Shown: positions 25,261-37,760 of the stretch, in pieces
Layout of the letters: each line of letters begins with the position of its first letter
Numbering within the stretch: the first letter of the stretch is position 1
Source: Alitta virens
Lineage: Eukaryota > Annelida > Polychaeta > Phyllodocida > Nereididae
Assembly (NCBI GenBank): GCA_932294295.1
Contig: OW028579.1
Span: forward strand, 5,602,370-5,666,369
Direction: 5' to 3'
Length of the DNA: 64,000 nucleotides
The notes under the pieces: model-generated
The model's input: the letters and a program-made list of their open reading frames with translations, nothing else
Told to the model about the DNA's origin: nothing
Databases searched by the model: none
Position numbers and translations under genes: made by a program

Positions 25261-25438
25261 TGTGCTACTTTACAGCCAATCCCATACACTTGGAAGCTAA
25301 ATTCCAGATGACGTCAGGTGAGTCCAGGACTCTCATTGGTTGAGAGACTGCCTTAAACCAATGGGAGTCATGGATCCACATGACATCCTCTGGAATTTAG
25401 TTTTCAAGTCTGTGAAATTGGCTGTAAAAAAGTACAGG
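25261..25438. mobile_element. Second foldback (MITE-like) element, copy A
   Basis: About 178 bp whose halves are imperfect inverted repeats: 'tttacagccaat', 'ctaaattccaga', 'atgacgtcag' and 'ctcattggtt' recur reversed. Unrelated in sequence to the TACATGGCC MITE. Confidence 0.8.
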
Positions 25439-25934
25439 CTGAAACCGAACATAGAAATGTAACAAGTATAGTAGTTTTGCCACGGTTGTAGCACCCTGGC
25501 CATGAAAATGCATTTGTGTCATTGCTTAGCTCCATGTAGATCAGTGGAGAGAGCACTGCATTGCATTATAATAGATGTGTTTACATTTCATAATTGAAAG
25601 GTCAGTCAAGGTCAACTGATATATCATGCAGGCAGCATGCCTACCAAACAATCAAGGACTATAAACAAGTGAAGTTGTCTTCTATTTTATTTATAACAGG
25701 AAAAAACAGGGCAACCTGGAAACTCTTTTTAAATACCACTAAAAACGACATCTTTGCAGCCCTGATAGCATTTCAAATCAGCCCAGCATAGTTTCTATAT
25801 TTGCCAAACGAGTTGAAATGCTATCTGGGAGCCTATTGACATTACCATTATCATCTTTATTTCGTACGTTTAATGTGTACAACATAAAGGAAACATCAGT
25901 AGAGATGAAAAAAGAGAAGTATTCACACAAGTTG

Positions 25935-26862
25935 ATATGTCAGGATATATCAGGATATGTCAGGATATGTCAGGATATATCAGGATATGTCAGGATATAT
26001 CAGGATATGTCGGGATATGTCAGGATATGTCGGGGTATATCGGGATATGTCAGGATATATCAGGATATGTCAGGATATATCAGGATATGTCAAGATATAT
26101 CAGGATATGTCAGGATATGTCAGGATATGTCAGGATATGTCAGGATATGTCGGGATATGTCAGGATATATCAGGATATGTCAGGATATATCAGGATATGT
26201 CGGGATATGTCAGGATATGTCAGGATATATCGGGATATGTCAGGATATGTCAGGATATGTCAGGATATATCAGGATATGTCGGGATATATCAGGATATGT
26301 TGGGATATGTCAGGATATGTCAGGATATATCAGGATATGTCAGGATATATCAGGATATGTCAGGATATATCAGGATATGTCAGGATATGTCAGGATATAT
26401 CGGGATATGTCAGGATATATCGGGATATGTCAGGATATATCGGGATATGTCAGGATATATCAGGATATGTCAAGATATATCAGGATATGTCAGGATATAT
26501 CAGGATATGTCAGGATATATCAGGATATGTCAGGATATATCAGGATATGTCAGGATATGTCAGGATATATCAGGATATGTCAGGATATATCAGGATATGT
26601 CGGGATGTGTCAGGATATGTCGCGATATATCAGGATATGTCAGGATATGTCAGGATGTATCAGGATATGTCAAGATATATCAGGATATATCAGGATATGT
26701 CGGGATATGTCAGGATATATCAGGATATGTCGGGATATATCGGGATATGTCGGGATATGTCAGGATATGTCAGGATGTCAGGATATGTCAGGATATTACA
26801 GGAAATGTCAGGATATGTCAGGATATGTCAGGATATATCAGGATATGTCAGGATATGTCGCT
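25935..26862. repeat. 10-bp minisatellite, about 92 units
   Basis: Tandem CAGGATATGT and CAGGATATAT units with scattered CGGGATAT and CAAGATAT variants, and one shortened unit near 26777. Ten is not a multiple of three and the unit contains no forward stop, so all three plus frames stay open for about 1 kb. These are chance frames. Confidence 0.97.
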
Positions 26863-27102
26863 GCCAGGGCTAACAGTATCAAATATACTAGAACTATTAT
26901 GTATACTCGTTTATACCCTAATAGACAAATGGCCACATTACACCATGCCTCCCCTTATGTGTAATATCATAATTTCAGAGCACTGAGTACAAATTCATGT
27001 TTTGTCCAAGTAAATGCTAACACACCAGGTTTGATGCCAGGTCACCCAGCTTTTTAACAATTTTAAATAATTGCATATTCTGATATATGCACTTGCTTTC
27101 AG

Positions 27103-27172
27103 TCTACATCAAATAGTAACAGTTTGACAGTTGCATTTGTGGACCCATTCAAAGATTGTACAGAAGCCCAAG
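27103..27172 (+). other. Possible exon (5' UTR of the 7TM gene at 28977, or of another gene)
   Basis: Seventy bases between a good acceptor (CTTGCTTTCAG|TCT) and donor (CCCAAG|GTTAGTG). One frame is open throughout. The next acceptor on the strand in the right place is CACAG|ATG at 28977. Confidence 0.35.
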
Positions 27173-27639
27173 GTTAGTGTTTTTTTACATCTCACATTTA
27201 GTACAAATTATAATTATTAATTATACAATATGTATTTGGAATAATTTGCAATGACAAAAGGTTTATTTCCTCAATAACAAATTCTTATATGTAGAGTGAC
27301 AATGTTATACATGAGTGACAAATGGTCAAGAGATACTCAGTTTATTATATTACACTAGCTGTATAATGAGTGCCCCTTTAAATCAACTAGAACTTTGACT
27401 TAAATATATATGATAGAACCTTAAAAAGCACAGATTTCAGACAAATTATTATTGAGCTGGTGTCAATAAGATACAATAAAATAAAATATGATCAAATTTT
27501 ATTTAAAGTCGGTGGTGACATAAAAACAATACAACACAAAGCTTTTTGCCGACAGAAAATATAACAAAAAAGGTGAAATATTTACAAATGAGCGAGTGAA
27601 ATGAAATATGTAGTTAAATACCATTAAAACTTATTACAA

Positions 27640-28030
27640 GGAATTTCTTTTACAGAGAATACAGTTGCCACATTGACAGGTACTAAGGATATTGCTTCTT
27701 CTTAATGAGTCTTTAAATTGCAAGAAATCTTTAAAGTTCTTTTAAGTTTTGGGGAAACATGTTCCACACCAGAGGACCTTGATAAGCAATTGATTTCATT
27801 CCATACTGGACTGTGTTGTATAATGGTTTCATTAATTTCAAGTTATCTCTTAAGTTATATGGAGTGATTTGTTTGGGGAAGAAGGAGTTATCTACTGGTG
27901 GTGACATCTCATGAAGTACTTTGTAAACAAATTTTGCTAGGTTGATCTTGCATGTTACATATAGCATTCTTTTACTGGTCTTTTTTAGTAGATTATTGTA
28001 TGAGTTTGCCCTACTGCAAAGGAGTTATAA
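27640..28030 (-). mobile_element. LINE fragment (end of the reverse-transcriptase ORF)
   Basis: The minus frame 27967-27731 contains YNLRDNLKL followed by GMKSIAYQGPLVWN, the pattern at the C-terminal end of many invertebrate non-LTR retrotransposon ORF2 proteins. No RT core is present. Confidence 0.7.
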
Positions 28031-28976
28031 CAACAATCCAAAATTTGGTTTAAAATCAGCAATTTTGAAAGATATTGTTTGTCTTTAGACAATTATTGTA
28101 TAGTTCAAACAATGATGTTTATTAGCTTGCACAATTCAGTGTCTAAAGCATTATAAATATCTTGGCTGACTTTTATCAAAGAGTCTATATATTTACAAAA
28201 TTACGTATAAATACAGGACATATTTACCAAAGGGATAAGAATAATGGGATGATCTGGAGTAAGGTTATATTTAGCAAGGCTGTTTACAATGTTCCTTAAA
28301 TTTCATTTCATCATCATGATAAAATGCAAAGAGCGAATAACTCGTGCCAATTTTTATAGATGGATATTTATTTGACCATATATTCCATATACATTCCAGA
28401 ATTCCAAAAGTACATGTTAGTGTGAAATGATATTAACAACATAATTTTACTACATAAAACATTACAAAACAAATTAGCCAGGACACTGACAAAGTCTTTG
28501 AATTTGACGCTATTAAATTAAATAGTTGTAATATTAAGTAAAAAATTAAATTAAATATTTACAAAAGAAAAAAAGTTTCATATCTATCAGGCTATAAGAC
28601 AAATACCAAGTTTATATTAATCAATTGTATCACATAATTTTCTTGTTAGTTATAATCCGTATGATGAGACCAAATTTGGCATCCCAAAGTGTTAATATAA
28701 GACAGTCAAGCCAAATTATTCAGAAATTCATCCCATAACTTGGAAAGTATACAAGGAAATTTGCATTGCAAAGCATTAAATGAACCTCTTGGTCTCACTA
28801 AGCTTATTCAGTTATAGATGAAAGTCCATTTTATATGAAAGCGTTTAATTTTTTGCTGATTGTACATGTAAACTGTTTTGCTTATACTGCGCTGCAGGTT
28901 ACAATCCATACAGAGAAAGTTGGTGTATTTTCTGTATTTATATGTAAACAAGCCTTAACTTTTTCACTTTTCACAG
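28031..28976. other. Upstream region of the 7TM gene at 28977
   Basis: AT-rich, no gene seen. It ends with the acceptor 'ttttcacag' immediately before the ATG, implying a 5'-UTR intron. Confidence 0.5.
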
Positions 28977-30008
28977 ATGTCATCCAATTTTGAGTATGAT
29001 TTGCTTAATTACGATGCGTATGGTAATACTCCAAATCCATACGATCACACCTCTGATGACGATGTTGCTGACAACAAATTTTACCCTGACGTCGAGGAAG
29101 GCTTCACTTGGGTTGTATCCAACATTGAAATGATCGCGGTCTACCCTGTCATCATGATCGTAAATTTGATGCTTTTCGTCACCATCGTCAAGAACGAGAA
29201 GATACGCAAGGACCCATGGAGGTGGCTCATTGGGCACAGTTCTCTGTGCATATTCTTCGCAGCCTTAAACCTGTACATCAACCGATTCACGGTCGTCTAC
29301 CGCCTTCCTTCATTATACACCACTGCTCTCTGTCCAATAGTCATCACCGTCTCGGAGATTCTCTGGAATATTGTGGTTATTTCATTGGTCCTTGTGGCAT
29401 TCGAGCGATTCCGAACTTTGCGTCTCGGAAAAGGAAATGAGGGCGGTATGACCAAGATGACTGTAATACTTACGCTGTCAGTATTTTGGCTTTTAGCGGT
29501 GTTTGTCCAGACTGTCCCCTTGGCTATCGAACCTAGTTTTCGTGGCATGGAACCTTTCTTCTACTTCGATATGATGCCGGGATACAAAGCTTGTTACTCT
29601 ATCAACATGGTCATCCCTACCATTGCAAGGATCATACTGTTCCTTTGCGCTGTTATAGCTATTGTAACGGTTATAATTGGCACGATTGTCTTGAGCAGTA
29701 AGAAAGAAACTACACCAGAGATCAGGCAAGCGATTATCGTTCCAACTCTTACATTCTCGACCCTTTTCTTTCTCTTCGCCCTCGGTTCAGAGTGCATAAA
29801 TGTCCTCACCCTCATATATGTCATTCCCCTTACTCAAATTGCCCACACTTTGCTCCATTTTCTTCTTCTTCTTACCTGGATTTCTTTTCCAATCACCTGG
29901 ATGGTCACCTGGACACGCAGTGGCGACATCTCTTGGAATAAAAAGGACATATGTCCATGTTGCCATAGAAACAATGAGGAACAGCGCCATCTGTTGGAAT
30001 CAAAATAA
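28977..30008 (+). CDS. 7TM receptor-like protein, older paralogue (single coding exon)
   Basis: 343 residues. An acidic extracellular N-terminus (1-45) precedes seven hydrophobic segments near 48-72, 84-104, 119-143, 162-182, 208-240, 252-275 and 285-312. Cys119 and Cys206 could form the class A TM3-loop disulfide. ERF (143-145) replaces DRY, Trp171 fits TM4, and NPxxY is absent. The tail has CPCC at 326-329. It shares PWRWLI.H, FT.VY.LPS, LVA.ERFR and GGM.K with the two duplicated genes but has no intron in the coding region. The ATG follows a splice acceptor, as in the paralogues. AATAAA lies at the stop and again near 30024. Receptor identity and ligand are unknown; class A membership is inferred. 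Confidence 0.85.
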   Translation: MSSNFEYDLLNYDAYGNTPNPYDHTSDDDVADNKFYPDVEEGFTWVVSNIEMIAVYPVIMIVNLMLFVTIVKNEKIRKDPWRWLIGHSSLCIFFAALNLYINRFTVVYRLPSLYTTALCPIVITVSEILWNIVVISLVLVAFERFRTLRLGKGNEGGMTKMTVILTLSVFWLLAVFVQTVPLAIEPSFRGMEPFFYFDMMPGYKACYSINMVIPTIARIILFLCAVIAIVTVIIGTIVLSSKKETTPEIRQAIIVPTLTFSTLFFLFALGSECINVLTLIYVIPLTQIAHTLLHFLLLLTWISFPITWMVTWTRSGDISWNKKDICPCCHRNNEEQRHLLESK

Positions 30009-31020
30009 ATTTGAATTTACAACTGAATAAATAAATTATTTGTGACTCTCATTTGATATTTTATGGTGCTATTTTCTTGAATTTGCACTATACAGATGTT
30101 GTAATTAAATTAAATTTAATATAATTCACGTAATATTTTATTAATCCACACAATTTTAGTTTGGGATATTTGAGTAAATGCCTCTAATCAGCTATTAGTT
30201 GAATATTTGTATAAACTTTAGATTTATTGTTACCAGCCACGAGCTTCTGTAAAGCAAATACTGCAATGGAAAATAAAGATGAGAACCATGATAATACACT
30301 TGTTTTGGATTGTCGTAGTTCTGGACATTAATAATGATAAAAACATATATTAAGCGTTAAATATCTTACTCCCCCACCAGGATCATTGCTCCATCTGAAA
30401 TCTGGCAGACCCTAAAGCATTCTCCCTTCGCTAAGTGCCCCCTAGCAGAATAACGTTGCAATGACAGGACCTTGGCATAGCTAGACGTACATTCAAGCTG
30501 ACTGAAATAAGTTCAAGGGGGGCATTAGAGTTTTCTCTGAGTCAACATTATACTTGAATATGTATGTTTGCTGTTGTAAAGTGTTCTGTCCTTTATTCTA
30601 GATAAGTTTATATTTCTAGATTATTGTTTATTTTAGATTATTTCATATTTCTAGATCATTGTTTATTTCTAGATTAATAGTTAAATTCTAGATTAATGGT
30701 CCTGGAGTCTATAATTGTACAAATCGCATATCTGATTAGTACATTATCTTATATGCAGCATGAAGTAATCCATTTTATATATGGTCTTCCGTGTTTATTA
30801 TTGCTCTGATAGCAGGGAGGCCTGACATTTTTACAGCTGCCATTGTGTCACAAAACTTGCATAGCATTGTTCTGAATAATACTTTATAGATTGCCTTTTT
30901 TCTAAATTTCATTAAAACATCAAAAGCTCCAAATATTTAACAATTAAGACAACCTCGCTATTGAATACTAAACCCCAAGCCAAGCAACCTGCCTACTGGG
31001 GACACAACCATTTGTCCCCC
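30009..31020. other. Intergenic, no gene seen
   Basis: AT-rich, with several 'tatttctagat' repeats at 30610-30700 and no supported coding or RNA feature. Confidence 0.5.
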
Positions 31021-31676
31021 AATGTCAGCTTGGGCTACAGAACAATACAATGACATGCAGGTCCTTTTTGACTCTACAGCCCTAAACAGCCCTAAACCCT
31101 GCCAGTTTAAGGGTGACATGCTGGTGACCTTAGAATGGAGACAGTCAGAATGGTCCATGCGTAAGAAGGAGAGGGCTACGGACGGGCATGGAGCGATGCC
31201 AGCGCAGACGTTCGACGGCAGAACAACAGGCGGGCCACGGAGGTCCACCAAGCATTTCCCGAGCATTCCAGGAGCTGTACAAGAGTGGATGGTCAGTATA
31301 CACGAACGGACAGCCTCCCCTACATACCCACGAGTGACCGCGAATGGCCACGAATGGCCACTGACGTACGTAGATCACTCGTCAAACACTCACCAACCAC
31401 TCGCCGAGCAACTCCTGGCATTGTGTGATTCTCGTAAAAAGCTAAACAATTTCATTCGTCGAACGTCCCCCAAATTTTCAAACATACTTAAAAAGTTTGC
31501 CCTCTTCACAGATATTCACCAGTGATCTGGAGGACTTATGAGCATTCTACACATAAGCAGGAGTATCTGTACATTGCTCGCTGATTGAATTGATTATGCA
31601 GAAGGATAAGCAGCAGTAAGAATTTCGTCATCCGTGCTCACTCGCCTAGCCCACTCGTGACAGTGTGAATGCCCCT
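31021..31676 (-). mobile_element. Harbinger-like transposon end (inverted relative to 23169)
   Basis: The right terminus reads, on the minus strand, AGGGGCATTCACACTGTCA, followed by TAA outside. The adjoining GC-richer sequence with repeated 'acgga' and 'ccacga' words resembles the subterminal part of such elements. A 167-residue plus frame here (31022-31525) shows no known domain. Confidence 0.5.
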
Positions 31677-31739
31677 TAACTTGTCATTTTGGTCTATTGC
31701 ACTTAGTAGTATAATTGGAAAGTTACTCGATATTATGTT

Positions 31740-32470
31740 AGATAAGGAACAGGGTAAACTTGTTACATCTAATCTCCAGTTTCAATTTAAAGCTGAGTCA
31801 TCTACTACTCAGTGTGTTAAATGAAAATATTTTAGCTATTATTATAATAATTATGAATATGCAAATGTATATGTCCTTATGTTAGATGCTGCAAAAGCTT
31901 TTGACCCTGTAAATTATTATAAGTTATTCAGAATTTTGTTGGAGTGAATGTACACCCTCTAGTTTTACGTTTATTGGTCAGCATGTATACCAACCAACAA
32001 CTTCAGGTGCGACCAACATAATGATCTCCTAAATAACAACCAATACCTGAACTATTTAGTTCTGTTAATAATCCATCAAAATAGAGAACAACAAAGGTGA
32101 CAAAACTCAACCCTGTTTCACGCCATTGCTTATAGAGAATGACGCTGTAATTGAGCCTCCCCTTCGCACCTGAAGTTGTTGGTTGTTATACATGCTAACC
32201 AATAAACGTAAAACTAGAGGGTGTACATTCACTCCAACAAAATTTAAGGCAGAAATTGTAAAACGACGAGAGGTATGGAATGTCAGTCCTAGGACACATT
32301 GTAATGTTATAGAAGAGCAACTAGCATCTAGATTTCTGAAGTTTATAAACAAGTGTATGTCATTAAACAATGTTGTTCTAATAACAGTTGCAAGATATTC
32401 AGTTAACAATCCGATGTCAGTGGCTGGTTGTAATTTAAGAGGAATATCTCAGCAAGATTTATATTGTTAA
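31740..32470 (+). mobile_element. Rearranged LINE fragment with an internal inverted repeat
   Basis: At 31887-31931 a plus frame reads DAAKAFDPVNYYKLF, which is RT block 3 of non-LTR retrotransposons. Sequence at 31941-32013 is repeated inverted at 32163-32250, and the minus frame there reads as RT ending in SNGVKQG. From 32256 the plus frame (WNVSPRTHCNVIEEQ) matches the ORF2 end. The piece is scrambled and inactive. Confidence 0.7.
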
Positions 32471-34105
32471 TGACAAATTTCAATTCATGATGAGTGTAAA
32501 ATACATACATTAAAAGAACTAATAAGTCTGAGAGATGGATATATGGAATGTGATGCTACGACAAATGATGAAATAATTCTTGTCATGAGTGACATTTGTG
32601 TCATTTGTTTCACATTGATTTTACTTGGTTTTTCTTTGATCTTAAACTGAAAATTTTTTTTTAAATTGTAAATAAAGACTTTAAATATATATATATATGT
32701 TCAACTATGTAAATATGGGTTGCACAATGAGGCCTATAACCCTCATGTAATTTAGCAAAATGTTAAACATTTTGGATGGTGCAGTAAACCTGGTGATCGG
32801 CAATATATAACAGCTACTATGAGATTGTGATTTATTTCATATATTATTATTTTATTTTAATTTTTCAGTATTATGATATTCAGTTTTATGAGATGTGTTC
32901 ACTGTAATGCTATAGTATAGTATAGTATAGAAAATGAGATATATAATATTTGGATCAGTAGTTCTTGAAGTAGTATTTATTCAATATATGTAACATTTAT
33001 GTCTGTATTAACAATGTATTGCGCATTCTATGTACCTTGTTTATGACGAATGGGTCAAAACTGACTCCGTATGGTCAAATAAAATGTATCTATCTATCGA
33101 TATATATATATATATAGATTGGCCCATTTCTTCTCAATTCTCTCCTCACATCTATATCTATAATCTATCATAACAGTATTTTAGAATGTTAATGCTGTTT
33201 TCCTTAAAACTCACCCATCAGTCAGATGTCAGGGTTTTTTTAATTTAATTCTCCTGTGGAATTAGATCTATACAGAGCATATTTTTCCGCGTCACAACTT
33301 CAAAACATCTTTAGAACTACAGCATTTACAACCAACGATGGACTCATCCAGCAGATTAGGGGAGGCAGGTTATCTCTGGTACTAATGTTTCCTTTTCTTG
33401 TACAATCCCACAATCCTTTGTGGAGGGCTTATGCAAAAAAGAAGTTTCTGATCTGTGTGTACTTAATCTGTGACTCACATCCCAAGCAGCAGTACCTGAA
33501 GTTTCTGGTCATTATGATATTTTTGATCTTATAATGTGTCTGAATTATGAGAGGGGGCATGCTGCAGGGCATGTTCTGAGTGACACATATCACAGAAGTC
33601 AAATTTCTGTCTGCTCGCATGGTGTTTCTAGTTGCAGAAAGGTTTGCCAATTAGAGACTATTTACTACACCTCTAAGGCCAGAGAAATATACATTTGCAC
33701 AGAATCCTCCTTCAATGTATTTTATACGTGCATGTATATATTATGGTATTAGATGATAAGAAGGTTGGTTCCACTTTTGATCCAGCAAGGTCATAAAATT
33801 AAAAAAGAGAAATATAATGGCATTCCAGAGGGAATATTTGAATCTTTAATTAATCTGGATATAATGAAATAATTTTCAGGAGGATGTTAATTAGACAGAA
33901 AAGACAGAAAATTGACCTGCACTCTTGCCTCAAAGGTGTCAATGCTCTACCTTCTTATTAAAAGTGAATCTATTTGCCCTATTTTTTGTGGCAAAGGTCA
34001 AGACAAGTGTCTGTTCACAGCTTGTATTACAAAGGCCGAGGTGAAAATGATGGAAGGTGTGATAAGTGTGCATGTGCTCTGTTTAGATTTATATTATCTA
34101 TATAA
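32471..34105. other. Intergenic, LINE-tail and microsatellite debris
   Basis: (TATAG)n near 32913, (TA)n near 32690 and 33100, and (TCTA)n near 33085. Short frames at 33256-33752 show no recognisable domain. Confidence 0.5.
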
Positions 34106-34505
34106 TTATAATTCATATATTAATAAAGATAATTTAGGACTATTACTTTTGAGTGTATGATTGCAGCTGCATACGATCTCTGTCAATTCAGGTAATAACA
34201 AAAGAGGTAGCAGTAGCTGCTGGTGCAAGCTTTTATGCCGCACCCTGTATGTTTTTAGTACATGATTCAAATTTTCTTCAACTCCCTTGTTGTCTTTAAA
34301 AGCATTTAATGTTGCAAACAGAGTGGTGTCATATGCATAAATAATAGGGTGAAAGTCTTTCACTGCATTATTGGTAACATTTATAAACATGATGAACAAC
34401 ATTAGTCCTAAAATTGATCCTTGTGGTACACCACAAGTGACAGGCAGATAACTGGAATTTAAACCACTAAATTCCACATATTGCCATCTGTCACTTTTAG
34501 AAGTA
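34106..34505 (-). pseudogene. Non-LTR retrotransposon reverse-transcriptase fragment
   Basis: The minus frame contains RWQYVEFSG, CGVPQGSILG and then IYAYDTTLF. These are RT blocks 4-5, with the usual YADD changed to YAYD, so a catalytic Asp is lost. It is flanked by AT-rich sequence without the rest of the ORF. Confidence 0.85.
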
Positions 34506-37364
34506 TCTGTTTATGAGGTCAAATGATGCATCTGCTTTGCAACTTTGCCATGACATAATTTTTACCATACAAATTCATGTTGTGGCAACATTGTAAATTT
34601 ACATAACTTTCACCAAAATGCAGTGTTGCCACAACGTTGATACAAGGTTATATTGTACAACTTTTCCAACTGCATGAATAAGGTTATTACTAGGCTAATA
34701 GTTATTCTGCGTTGTCAATTGTACCATTATACCTTCTTGGTGCATACACTTTTCTTCGAATAGTTTTTGCACTGCAGGGTTGTAACTGAGAGTGTGGGAC
34801 AAAAAAACACCAGGTTACAATTCTCCACTTGTTATATGAACTTGAACTGTATTTGGAGACTCTGCAGATCTATGGATCTGAAGAATTTTGGACAATTGTG
34901 TCCATCTGCTAAGCTCACTTTGTGAAATGTGAATTCTTAATTTTCCTGTGTAAATAAAATGCTATTTAACTCATAATGTCCTTTTATTTCCAATTGTACA
35001 CACTTATACCTTCTCGAGAAGTGTATGTATAAATATGTTTATATTATATATTTATATATCTTTTTTCGAAGATAGTTACCCCACTTGTACATATTGTCTT
35101 GCGTCATGAACACAAAGTTGACGATAAAAATTGCTTCTTTATTAATAAAATAAATACATGATATGTACACTAGATAACCGTGGTCAAAACTCATTCAAGT
35201 ACATTGATATGAAATTATGAGCATAATCCCAGAATAAAGCGAGCTATATATTTTGTCATATTTAGCATGTACACAACTGCCATAGCTTGCATATACACGC
35301 ACATTATTCTCATGATTGATCTGTATAATCTGTATAATGAATGTAGTATTGCTCGCACACGCAATTCGTGTATATGCAACTTATAACAACGCACAAAATA
35401 ACAGTGGATGGACGCGCCAATGCGCAGATCTCTTGCATGGTGCGTGTTTACTTAATTGCCACAATGGAGCTATATGCAACAACTAGCATATGTGTAATAG
35501 ATTAGGTGCATTTATGAGCATATTTAATGTGCGTCAATATGACATAACCCACACCTGCAAGTGTGTTTGTGTAATAACCATTTTCATAGTAACAATGATA
35601 TGTCATAACATAAAGAAATGTTGAAGGGCATTTATTCTTTACACTTAATAAACTTATTAAAACCTCATGACTATGAAAAATTTGCAACATAAAATTTAAA
35701 ACATTTTTATTTCATACATGCTAAAATGAGTATGTACAGATGAGAGAAAAAAAAAATATCTTAATTACTTCTCTCAAACAAATTACAACATGTTATTTCT
35801 TTTCACTACCCTAAATATAATCATAAATATAATCATTTGTTAAATTTACATGAAATCCTATAAGCAAAACAATTCTATTTATCAATTTGCCAAGATCAAA
35901 AGTTCCCTATGTGAAAATATGAATCTAAGTATGTGAAACAGCATTTAAAAGCAATTTATTTAGTGCTAAACTATTTTCATTGAATTGACAGGTGTGCTTG
36001 TCAATTGTCAAATTATGGCATATTTAGTACAATTTCCACTCTTTTTCTCCCTGAGATATATCAATTTATGATTTATCATTCCAAAGGTAAGATATCAAAC
36101 TGTACTGTTTGAACAAATAGAATAAACAAATGAGTTAGAAAAATTGACAATACATTGTATTGTTTTGTTTCAAAAAAAGGGGTGAAACATCAAATAATTT
36201 AGGCCAAATGGTTCAGGTTTAGACAGTATGATTTGACTATTCATGTGATTCAATACATGCTCTCTGATGATGCAATGACTAACTTAAAACAAAAATGGGG
36301 TTGAAACATCAAGAATTAGTGGACATATATTAGCTCATGACACATGTGCTAATAACGCACATGCTGGCACTGTTTAAGTATATTATGTCATCACATCTTG
36401 ACCCACGTGTGTTGTTGATAAAAATTTCATTAACTTATTTTATATCTTACTTCAATGGCTAGATTACTGTATTTTTTCATCTTCAAAATACTTAAAATAA
36501 ATGTAAATATTGCACCCCATCCAAACACAATTAAATATTAGGCAAAGCTAAATTTTTCTCAGTCTGTGAGAAACACTTTTTTCCTTGGATATACCTTTGG
36601 CCTTGGCCTTAAAATGGCCTATATTCAGAAACTGCTCCATTTTTCCCCTTGGCCTTCTCACCTGACTTTCTTTAACTAAAGACGTTCATCTTTAACTCGC
36701 CTGAAGATATTGAAGGAGTGCAAAAATTCAACTGGCAATTACTTGGCTTCTATACATGATAGAACAATGCGGTTTTTTTCTGATTAGTTCATTTGCATTC
36801 TTTCATCTATATTGATTAAAACAATAAAAAATACACTAATACCTAATTTATTGAGAAGTTAGTCATGAATAGTTGAATAACAAGTTAGGCCATTATATAT
36901 AAGCTGCACAAGGTAGAAAAATGCAATAATAAGTACTAACTGTAAAATTTGCTTGAATAGAAATTACAGATGGATATTATTTCATGATATAAATACATAT
37001 ATTCTTACTCTCGTGAAAGTGTCATATATTACATAGCTGTAAAAACGAGCATGCGTGTAGGTGTGCTTTGATGCACCTGCAAAAACTCGCAGATGCGTGT
37101 ATGAGTGAAATCATACACCAGGCAAAAAAATTACATGTGGTATATCACTCACACTAACGAATGTGCGTACACAGGTGCCAGTTATGTTATATACACGAGT
37201 GTTTGGGAGTGCACATGTTGTGCGAGTAAAAACATATCCACGAGCGAGAAATTGCATATACACGAACGTGCGTGGATTGCAAAAACGAGAAAAATATATA
37301 TATGAATAAAGCATATATTGATATTACAGAATTTTCTTCTTCAAGTCATTTAACAACATAATAT
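34506..37364. other. Intergenic, no gene seen
   Basis: AT-rich. 35260-35540 and 37030-37290 hold several CG-containing words such as 'cacgcaattcg' and 'cacgagcgag', but no coding pattern. Confidence 0.5.
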
Positions 37365-37760
37365 ATATATGCTTTTATTGATACAGTAATATCATACATG
37401 ATACACTTGTCAAAAATAACAGATAAAAACGTGTACGAAGTCTACTTCTACTCACTATTTCTATATTCAATATATATATACATGGTTTAAAAGTTGAAGG
37501 TATACATTATCAATGGATTATCTATACATCCATGGTCCCAGTTGCTGAACAATAGCACGGTTATATGAACATTAAGTTTCGTTTACATATATTTGTTAAA
37601 AAAAAAATATATATAGACATATATCACATGTATAGAGTAACCCTAAATACATATATTACTGCAGTTAATACTGTTCATTATCACAATGTTAATTTAAGTA
37701 CAACATTTGAATTAGGGGTATATATAACAAGGAATCGTGCACAGTTATGTACATGAGTGT
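37365..37760 (-). repeat. Interspersed repeat, copy 2 (inverted relative to 2935-3330)
   Basis: The reverse complement aligns along its whole length to 2935-3330, including the 'tttttattgac' end. Confidence 0.75.

Larger units (their letters stand above)
18483..25548 (+). repeat. Segmental duplication, copy A
   Basis: Collinear and nearly identical to 58036-64000. Both blocks contain the same 7TM gene, intronic SINE, MITE, Harbinger-like end and foldback element. Copy A has 1,077 bp (23792-24868) that copy B lacks. The left boundary is at 'atgaaactaactgtgcatga'. The right boundary cannot be placed because copy B is cut by the window end. Confidence 0.95.

Noticed and set aside
25818..26986. 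Three overlapping ORFs of about 350 codons (DMSGYVRICQ repeats)
   Set aside because: They arise from a stop-free 10-bp minisatellite read in all three frames; no start context, splice sites or domain.
31022..31525. 167-codon plus-strand ORF
   Set aside because: It lies in GC-richer subterminal transposon sequence; no known domain and no splice or poly(A) support.
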